From: Oscillospiraceae bacterium
Lineage (GTDB): Bacteria; Bacillota; Clostridia; Oscillospirales; Ruminococcaceae
Direction of reading: 5' to 3'
NCBI GenBank assembly: GCA_900765125.1
Contig: CAAFQL010000395.1
Coordinates: 1 to 9,903, forward strand
DNA: 9,903 nucleotides
Of this stretch, positions 5,639 through 9,903 are shown in pieces. The translations under genes were made by a program, and so were the position numbers. The notes beneath the pieces were generated by a model. It ran no database searches, was not told the origin of the DNA, and was given only the letters and a program-made list of their open reading frames with translations. Position 1 is the stretch's first letter, and every line of letters starts with the position of its first letter.

Positions 5639-7177
5639 ATGATTGAAGTAAAAGAATACAGAGGACATATACGTAATTGGGAAGCATTGTGTGCTGAATT
5701 GAATATTGATACCTTCCTTTCAAGAGAAGAAAGAGAAAATGAAATACTTAAAAGAGCTTATGAAACATGGGGCTGTGACATGGCTAACCATTTATACGGT
5801 ATGTTTGCATTTGCCCTGTGGGACAATACTGAAGAGAAACTCATATGTATACGTGACCAGTTTGGTACAAAGCCGTTTTATTATTATATAACCACTGACG
5901 GACGAATGCTTTACGGAACAATGATACGCAGCATTATGAATCAGGATGGTTTTGTAAAGGAACTTAATAGAGATGCACTGCAACTTTATATGAGCCTGAC
6001 ATATGTAGCAGGTGAAGATACTTTTTTCAAGGGTGTAAAGAAACTTATGCCCGGTTGCTGTCTTACATGGAAAAATGGAAAATTAAATATAAATCGTTAT
6101 TGGAAACCTGAATTCAAACCTGATAAAAGCAAAAGTCTTGAAGACTGGGTAGATGAGATTCATACTACCATGCAGCAGATGATGAAAGAGATCAAAACAA
6201 CTGATGAAACTGCGTACTCATTCTTGTCAGGCGGAGTTGACTCTTCATATGTTCTTGCAATGTCTGACGCTCAGATGGCTGGTTGCTGTGGTTATGATGA
6301 TGAACGTTTTGATGAATCAGGAATGGCTGCTGAAACTGCAAAACTTCTGGGCAGAGGGTTTTCAAGATGCGTTATCTCACCCGAACAGTATTTTGAAATC
6401 GTTCCATATGTAATGTACAATATGGAACAGCCATTGGGTGATGCTTCTGCAATTGCATTTACAATAGGATGTCTTGAGACTGCAAAGCATACCAAACTAT
6501 GTTATTCAGGCGAGGGTTCAGATGAATTTTTCGGTGGATATAATATGTACCGAAATGCAGAAAGATATGGAGATAATCTCAAAACTTTCTATGTTGGCAA
6601 TACTAATATCATGAAAGAAGACGAGAAAAAGCGAATTCTGAAATATTACAATCCAGATGTTCTGCCTATAGATCTTGTAAAGAACATTTATGAAGAAACA
6701 GAAGGACTTGATCCGCTGAGCAAAATGTCTGATGTAGACATTCAAATCTGGCTTGAGGGTGATATTTATCTTAATGTTGATAAAATGAGTACTGCCGCAG
6801 GTCTTGAAATAAGAATGCCTCTTACAGACAGAAGAGTATTTGATATTGCATCACGTATGCCATCTGAATATAAAGTTAATGCAGAGCAGAATAAAGTTGC
6901 ATTCCGTACAGCCGCTGCACGTGTTCTGCCCGAGGAAATAGCATTTAGAAAAAAACTTGGTTTTATTGTTCCAATAAGAATGTGGCTTGCTGACGAACGA
7001 TATAATCAGGATGTACAGAAAAAATTCAAAAGCTGTATGGCGGCAGAATTTTTTGATCTTGATGAGATCAGTAAGATTTTTGACGAATACATTGGCGGGA
7101 ACTCCGATAACTGGCGCAAGATCTGGACTATATATACTTTTCTTGTATGGTATGAAGAATATTTTGTAAAGAGATAA
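5639..7177 (+). CDS. AsnB-like asparagine synthetase homologue lacking the catalytic Cys of the glutaminase domain
   Basis: This 512-residue protein is related to glutamine-dependent asparagine synthetase. The C-terminal synthetase domain looks complete: pyrophosphatase loop SGGVDSS (197-203), SGEGSDEFFGGYN (290-302), DKMSTAAGLEIRMPLTD (381-397) and RKKLGF with the loop lysine at 439. The N-terminal glutaminase domain is incomplete. Family members start with Met-Cys and carry RHRGPD and NGEIYN motifs. Here the protein begins near the NGEIYN strand, which reads YRGHIRN, then continues normally from GMFAFALWD (54-62) and RDQFGTKPFYY (72-82). It therefore cannot hydrolyse glutamine by the known mechanism. 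It may use free ammonia, take it from a partner, or adenylate another carboxylate as beta-lactam synthetases and lasso peptide cyclases do. GAGGTG lies 5 bases before the ATG. The frame is closed by a stop at 5600-5602. Confidence 0.88.
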   Translation: MIEVKEYRGHIRNWEALCAELNIDTFLSREERENEILKRAYETWGCDMANHLYGMFAFALWDNTEEKLICIRDQFGTKPFYYYITTDGRMLYGTMIRSIMNQDGFVKELNRDALQLYMSLTYVAGEDTFFKGVKKLMPGCCLTWKNGKLNINRYWKPEFKPDKSKSLEDWVDEIHTTMQQMMKEIKTTDETAYSFLSGGVDSSYVLAMSDAQMAGCCGYDDERFDESGMAAETAKLLGRGFSRCVISPEQYFEIVPYVMYNMEQPLGDASAIAFTIGCLETAKHTKLCYSGEGSDEFFGGYNMYRNAERYGDNLKTFYVGNTNIMKEDEKKRILKYYNPDVLPIDLVKNIYEETEGLDPLSKMSDVDIQIWLEGDIYLNVDKMSTAAGLEIRMPLTDRRVFDIASRMPSEYKVNAEQNKVAFRTAAARVLPEEIAFRKKLGFIVPIRMWLADERYNQDVQKKFKSCMAAEFFDLDEISKIFDEYIGGNSDNWRKIWTIYTFLVWYEEYFVKR

Positions 7178-7192
7178 TTTTAGGAGTATAAC
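7164..7192 (+). promoter_or_regulatory. Weak candidate promoter for mntP
   Basis: TTGTAA (7164-7169), 17 bases, then TATAAC (7187-7192) at the end of the preceding gene. A transcript from near 7199 would begin with the terminator-like hairpin and then read the exporter. In AT-rich DNA such matches arise by chance, so this is tentative. Confidence 0.3.
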
Positions 7193-7207
7193 AGCAATAT
7201 AAATAAT

Positions 7208-7248
7208 AGCCTGCATAGTTCTGAAAACTTTGCAGGCTTTGAGTTTTT
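7208..7248 (+). terminator. Intrinsic terminator after the AsnB-like gene
   Basis: AGCCTGCA (7208-7215) pairs with TGCAGGCT (7231-7238). Inside it AGTT (7217-7220) pairs with AACT (7226-7229) across one T-T mismatch. TTGAGTTTTT follows; the T run is interrupted by GAG. It ends the AsnB-like unit and lies 22 bases before mntP, so partial read-through into that gene is possible. Confidence 0.75.
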
Positions 7249-7270
7249 ATTTATTTTTGGAGGAAACATA

Positions 7271-7855
7271 ATGGAACTGAACTTTGTTTTTTTCTTTAAC
7301 AGTATTTTTCTTGGCATAGGACTTGCAATGGACGCTTTTTCAGTATCACTTGCCAATGGTCTTAATGAACCTCATATGAGCAGCAAAAAAATGGGCGGCA
7401 TAGCAGGTACATTTGCCTTTTTTCAGGCGCTTATGCCAATGGCAGGCTGGATATGTGTGCATACGATAGCACAGTATTTCACATCGTTCCAGAGCTATAT
7501 ACCATGGATAGCACTTATTCTTTTACTGTTTATCGGCGGAAAAATGCTTATTGAAGGAATCAGAAACAACATTGAAGAGGAGCATAATTCATATGTCGGC
7601 ATTGCTGCATTGATACTTCAAGGTATTGCCACATCGATAGATGCACTTTCGGTAGGATTTACCATTTCAGATTACGGTCTGCTAATGGCTCTTGTATGCT
7701 CACTGATTATCGCAGCGGTAACCTTTGTAATTTGTATGGCAGGACTTGCAATAGGAAAACGTTTTGGTACTAAGCTTTCAAATAAAGCCGCCATATTAGG
7801 AGGCATTGTTCTTATTGCGATTGGTATAGAGATATTTGTTACTGGCATATTTTGA
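7271..7855 (+). CDS. mntP: MntP-family manganese efflux pump
   Basis: This 194-residue membrane protein has the length of MntP (formerly YebN), which exports Mn(II) across the cytoplasmic membrane and protects against manganese excess. Six hydrophobic segments can be seen, at roughly residues 9-30, 43-62, 75-95, 108-130, 137-163 and 173-192. They are arranged as two related halves, each opening with an acidic motif: GLAMDAFSVSLANG with Asp21 and ATSIDALSVGF with Asp124. These paired Asp motifs are the family hallmark. GGAGG lies 7 bases before the ATG. In many bacteria mntP is controlled by a yybP-ykoY manganese riboswitch or by MntR; I found no riboswitch-like leader in the 93 bases upstream, only the preceding gene's terminator. 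Confidence 0.92.
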   Translation: MELNFVFFFNSIFLGIGLAMDAFSVSLANGLNEPHMSSKKMGGIAGTFAFFQALMPMAGWICVHTIAQYFTSFQSYIPWIALILLLFIGGKMLIEGIRNNIEEEHNSYVGIAALILQGIATSIDALSVGFTISDYGLLMALVCSLIIAAVTFVICMAGLAIGKRFGTKLSNKAAILGGIVLIAIGIEIFVTGIF

Positions 7856-7917
7856 TAATGTAAAATTCGTTAATAAAAAATTATTGGCAGATATACATAT
7901 AGTATTCATCTAATACA
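7856..7917. other. AT-rich spacer after mntP, nothing recognised
   Basis: No reading frame, hairpin or promoter pair that I trust is seen here. It precedes the strong promoter at 7918. Confidence 0.5.
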
Positions 7918-7946
7918 TTGATATTTTGTGCAATATATGCTATAAT
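7918..7946 (+). promoter_or_regulatory. Strong extended -10 promoter with no downstream gene
   Basis: TTGATA (7918-7923), exactly 17 bases, then a perfect TATAAT (7941-7946) preceded by TGC (7938-7940), an extended -10 element. Transcription would start near 7953 and run into the terminator at 7994-8040. There is no gene on this strand before that terminator. Confidence 0.7.
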
Positions 7947-7952
7947 AATTAT

Positions 7953-8040
7953 ATTATAAGAAGCAATCCAATTATACTCTACTTCTAATTTATATAAACA
8001 AAAGCATCCCGCATTATCACAGTGGGATGCTTTTGTTTAT
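7953..8040 (+). ncRNA. Candidate small RNA, about 88 bases
   Basis: This is the segment between a near-consensus extended -10 promoter and a very stable intrinsic terminator. It has no ATG-led frame before the terminator stem. The 5' part is about 40 unstructured AT-rich bases, with at most a 5-base pairing of AGAAG (7959-7963) with CTTCT (7982-7986). The 3' part is the terminator hairpin and a T-rich tail. That layout, a single-stranded seed region followed by a terminator, is usual for trans-acting small RNAs. It matches no RNA family I recognise. Its 3' half would be antisense to the tail of the convergent MATE mRNA. The call rests on signal pairing only. Confidence 0.45.
7992..8040. terminator. 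Strong bidirectional terminator between convergent units
   Basis: Seventeen bases at 7994-8010 pair perfectly with 8024-8040 (core AAAGCATCCC with GGGATGCTTT). Two more pairs are possible inside, leaving a loop of about 9 bases. The lower stem is A/T-rich, so each strand ends in TTTTGTTTAT. It can end transcription from the left (candidate small RNA and any mntP read-through) and from the right (the MATE gene). Confidence 0.9.
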
Positions 8041-8078
8041 TAAAAATATGTTATAAATATCCGAAGCAATCTGTATCT

Positions 8079-9458
8079 TCATGCTTTAAATAGTGATAAT
8101 TTATGATTTGTGCTGATTCCAGATCCTATGCTTTTTCTTAGATACCTATTCATAAGTACGTTATAAGCTATAAAATTCAATAAAATTGCACCTATCCATG
8201 CAACAACGTCAGCATAAGCAGTAGACTTAAATCCAACGTTATCTATAAATAATACGATGACAGCAATTCTCATGCACATTTCTATAATTCCTGAAATCAT
8301 AGGAATAACAGGCTTACCCATACCTTGAACAGCACTTCTGTAAATAAAGAGAAAATTTACCAAAAACAGCATAGCACCACATATTGGCAGATATTCCGCT
8401 ATCAGAGCTATAGGTTTTTCACCACTAAGCATTAGCTGACCGAGTGCCTTAGGAAAAAAGAACATCACTGAACCAAGAATCAGATATGCAATAAATGCAA
8501 TTGAAAGGCAGACTTTAAGTCCGTCCTGAATACGACGATATTTGCTAGCTCCATAATTCTGACTTGTAAATGAGGATAATGTAAAACCGGCAGTGCAGGA
8601 AGGCTGCATAAATAGATTGATATACTTGCTGCACGCAGAGTATGCTGATGTGTATGCAACGCCAAGGCCATTTACAAAATACTGCACTACCATACAGCCA
8701 AGAGCAGTAATTGAATTCATAAGTGCCATAGGAAGTCCATTTGTGAAAAGTTCTCTATATACGCTCAAATTATTTTTAAAATCCTCAGTTTTCAGTTTAA
8801 TTATATCAATTTTACTGAGTCGGAGCAAGCAGATAAGTGCAGATACAATCTGGGCAAATATAGTTGCAGCAGCTGCACCTTCAACACCTGTTTTCAAAAC
8901 AAATATAAATACTATGTCCAGTATTATGTTCATTAAGGTTGAAATGATAATTGCTACAAAAGGAGTTTTACTATCGCCTAAAGCTCTAAGAATGGCAGAG
9001 CATAGATTATACGCCATAGTAGCTGCTAACCCTCCGAACATAATATATCCGTAAGTCAGACTATCTTTCATTATAGATGCATCTGTTTGTATAAGGGTAA
9101 AAAACTTATGCAGGAACAGCATACTGAAAGCTGTAAGAATAATCGCAATAATAACAGATAGTACAACAGATGAGGCTATTGACTTTCGGAGACCTCTATA
9201 ATCTTTTGCCCCAAATTTCTGCGCAACAGATACAGAAAATCCATTTGCAAGTCCCAGTGAAAATCCAATAACAAGAAAATTCAGAGACGATAAATTACCT
9301 ACTGCTGCCAGTGCATTATCTCCGATACCTTTACCTACAATAGCAGTATCAGCTATCATATAAATTTGCTGAAGCATATTTGTAAGAAGCATTGGAAAAA
9401 AGAATTTTAGAATTATCGGGGTAACTCTTCCCTCTGTTAAGTCATATGTTTGTGTCAT
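8079..9458 (-). CDS. MATE-family multidrug/Na+ (or H+) antiporter
   Basis: This 459-residue integral membrane protein has the length and two-fold repeated plan of MATE exporters, which expel cationic drugs or metabolites using a sodium or proton gradient. About twelve hydrophobic segments are present. The N-terminal half has PMLLTNMLQQIYMIADTAIVG, GLANGFSVSVAQKFGAKD and RALGDSKTPF. The second half has the matching SQNYGASKYRRI and RSAVQGMGKPVIP segments. The frame could start at a GTG at 9467, but the ATG at 9456-9458 is preferred because AGGAGG lies 8 bases before it and overlaps that GTG. The gene is divergent from an AraC-type regulator with overlapping promoters, which suggests local control. 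It converges on mntP across a bidirectional terminator. The substrate cannot be told from sequence. Confidence 0.93.
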   Translation of the reverse strand: MTQTYDLTEGRVTPIILKFFFPMLLTNMLQQIYMIADTAIVGKGIGDNALAAVGNLSSLNFLVIGFSLGLANGFSVSVAQKFGAKDYRGLRKSIASSVVLSVIIAIILTAFSMLFLHKFFTLIQTDASIMKDSLTYGYIMFGGLAATMAYNLCSAILRALGDSKTPFVAIIISTLMNIILDIVFIFVLKTGVEGAAAATIFAQIVSALICLLRLSKIDIIKLKTEDFKNNLSVYRELFTNGLPMALMNSITALGCMVVQYFVNGLGVAYTSAYSACSKYINLFMQPSCTAGFTLSSFTSQNYGASKYRRIQDGLKVCLSIAFIAYLILGSVMFFFPKALGQLMLSGEKPIALIAEYLPICGAMLFLVNFLFIYRSAVQGMGKPVIPMISGIIEMCMRIAVIVLFIDNVGFKSTAYADVVAWIGAILLNFIAYNVLMNRYLRKSIGSGISTNHKLSLFKA

Positions 9459-9466
9459 AAAAAACA

Positions 9467-9472
9467 CCTCCT
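9467..9472 (-). promoter_or_regulatory. Ribosome binding site that fixes the MATE start
   Basis: AGGAGG on the minus strand, 8 bases before the ATG at 9458. It overlaps the alternative GTG at 9467, which rules that codon out as the main start. Confidence 0.85.
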
Positions 9473-9505
9473 GATACCACCAATTATATTCAAAGTAAAA
9501 AGTAA

Positions 9506-9535
9506 TTTATATCAAGATCATTGCTTTTATAGCAA
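9506..9535 (-). promoter_or_regulatory. Extended -10 promoter of the MATE gene
   Basis: On the minus strand TTGCTA (9535-9530) is followed by 18 bases and TATAAA (9511-9506), with TGA just before the -10 box. Transcription would start near 9499, about 40 bases before the ATG. A TATAAT at 9488-9483 is an alternative -10 but lacks a -35 at a proper distance. Confidence 0.55.
9521..9535. repeat. Inverted repeat formed by the two back-to-back -35 boxes
   Basis: TTGCT-TTTAT-AGCAA, 5-base arms around a 5-base centre. The left arm is in the -35 of the AraC promoter and the right arm is in the -35 of the MATE promoter. It may be an operator or simply the result of two similar -35 boxes facing apart. 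Confidence 0.4.
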
Positions 9536-9549
9536 AAATGTGATATAAT
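9521..9549 (+). promoter_or_regulatory. Extended -10 promoter of the right-hand AraC gene
   Basis: TTGCTT (9521-9526), 17 bases, then TATAAT (9544-9549) preceded by TGA (9541-9543). The start would be near 9556. This promoter overlaps the oppositely directed MATE promoter. Confidence 0.65.
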
Positions 9550-9557
9550 ATAAAGAC

Positions 9558-9579
9558 ACTTTATTTAAGAAAATAAAGT
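9558..9579 (+). promoter_or_regulatory. Hairpin at the 5' end of the AraC leader
   Basis: ACTTTATTT (9558-9566) pairs perfectly with AAATAAAGT (9571-9579) around a 4-base loop, AAGA. It would begin within a few bases of the predicted transcript start. It has no following T tract, so it is not a terminator; a 5' stabilising hairpin or a regulator site are both possible. Confidence 0.45.
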
Positions 9580-9605
9580 CCATTCAAAAACAATTACTTA
9601 TCTTT

Positions 9606-9611
9606 GGTGAT
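9606..9611 (+). promoter_or_regulatory. Atypical ribosome binding site of the right-hand AraC gene
   Basis: GGTGAT matches the downstream half of the full AAGGAGGTGAT consensus rather than GGAGG. Its 4-base spacing to the ATG at 9616 is equivalent to a normal GGAGG distance. Confidence 0.5.
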
Positions 9612-9615
9612 GAAT

Positions 9616-9903
9616 ATGAATACAAATCGTGATCTTAATTATAGACTTTACATTCAAAAAACAGATGGATTTACAAGAACTCCATTTAATACGGAATTTG
9701 AACAGTACATAGCAATAAAGTCAGGTGACGTTGAAAAAGTTCGCAGCCATTTTGCTAAAGTACGTAATATCTTTCTAATTGGAAAAGGCAAACTTTCAGA
9801 TGATCCAATCCGTAATATAATGTATCATTTTGTTGTATCGGCAGCTCTTACATCACGTATATGTGTTGAAGGCGGTCTTGGACATGATACGGCATACACT
9901 CTA
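9616..9903 (+). CDS. AraC-family transcriptional regulator, N-terminal part, cut by window edge
   Basis: Only the first 96 residues are in the window and the frame is open at the right edge. No DNA-binding domain is visible yet. The assignment rests on a recognisable N-terminal pattern of clostridial AraC-type regulators: a short helical SGDVEKVRSHF segment (36-46), then GKGKLSDDPIRN (56-67), YHFVVSAAL (70-78), SRICVEGG (80-87) and HDTAYTL (90-96). The ATG at 9616 is chosen because GGTGAT (9606-9611), the 3' portion of the full ribosome binding consensus, sits 4 bases before it. In-frame ATG 9610 and GTG 9607 lie within that site. Divergence from the MATE exporter suggests that it controls it. 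Confidence 0.7.
   Translation, partial: MNTNRDLNYRLYIQKTDGFTRTPFNTEFEQYIAIKSGDVEKVRSHFAKVRNIFLIGKGKLSDDPIRNIMYHFVVSAALTSRICVEGGLGHDTAYTL

Noticed and set aside
7178..7270. yybP-ykoY manganese riboswitch before mntP
   Set aside because: The GGGGAGTA-like and CTCTACC-like conserved segments of that family are not present, and the only strong hairpin looks like a plain terminator.
8593..9054. 153-codon frame on the plus strand inside the MATE gene
   Set aside because: It overlaps a well-supported membrane protein gene on the other strand and shows no recognisable domain.

Overview
The window is AT-rich bacterial DNA whose promoters, ribosome binding sites and gene families look like a gut or rumen member of the Clostridia. 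The best organism clue is a secreted esterase ending in a type I-like dockerin with two non-identical calcium loops after a long Thr-rich linker. That architecture is typical of cellulosome-forming or cellulosome-related Ruminococcus (Oscillospiraceae). The genus is an inference; there is no rRNA or marker gene to confirm it.

Layout from left to right: (1) the 3' part of an AraC-type regulator (+), cut by the window edge; (2) a convergent TIM-barrel amidohydrolase (-) with its own consensus promoter; (3) divergent from it, a PaaK-type aryl-CoA ligase (+), followed closely by (4) a dockerin-bearing CE3-like SGNH esterase (+) and a strong terminator; (5) galE, UDP-glucose 4-epimerase (+), with its own promoter and terminator; (6) an AsnB-like amidotransferase homologue (+) that starts inside the glutaminase domain and lacks the catalytic Cys; (7) a terminator, then an MntP-family manganese exporter (+); (8) a 223-base gap holding a strong extended -10 promoter that reads into a strong bidirectional terminator with no gene between them, a candidate small RNA; (9) a MATE-family multidrug exporter (-); (10) divergent from it, the 5' part of a second AraC-type regulator (+), cut by the right edge.

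The genes do not form one pathway. Most units have their own promoter and terminator and encode housekeeping or accessory functions: sugar nucleotide metabolism, amide synthesis, metal and drug export, and plant-polysaccharide deacetylation. The clearest functional link is the MATE/AraC pair, whose two promoters overlap so that their -35 boxes form the two arms of one inverted repeat. The points most worth a second look are the candidate orphan small RNA, the Cys-less AsnB homologue, the overlapping divergent promoters and the dockerin esterase. No CRISPR array, tRNA, rRNA, insertion sequence or phage gene was seen.
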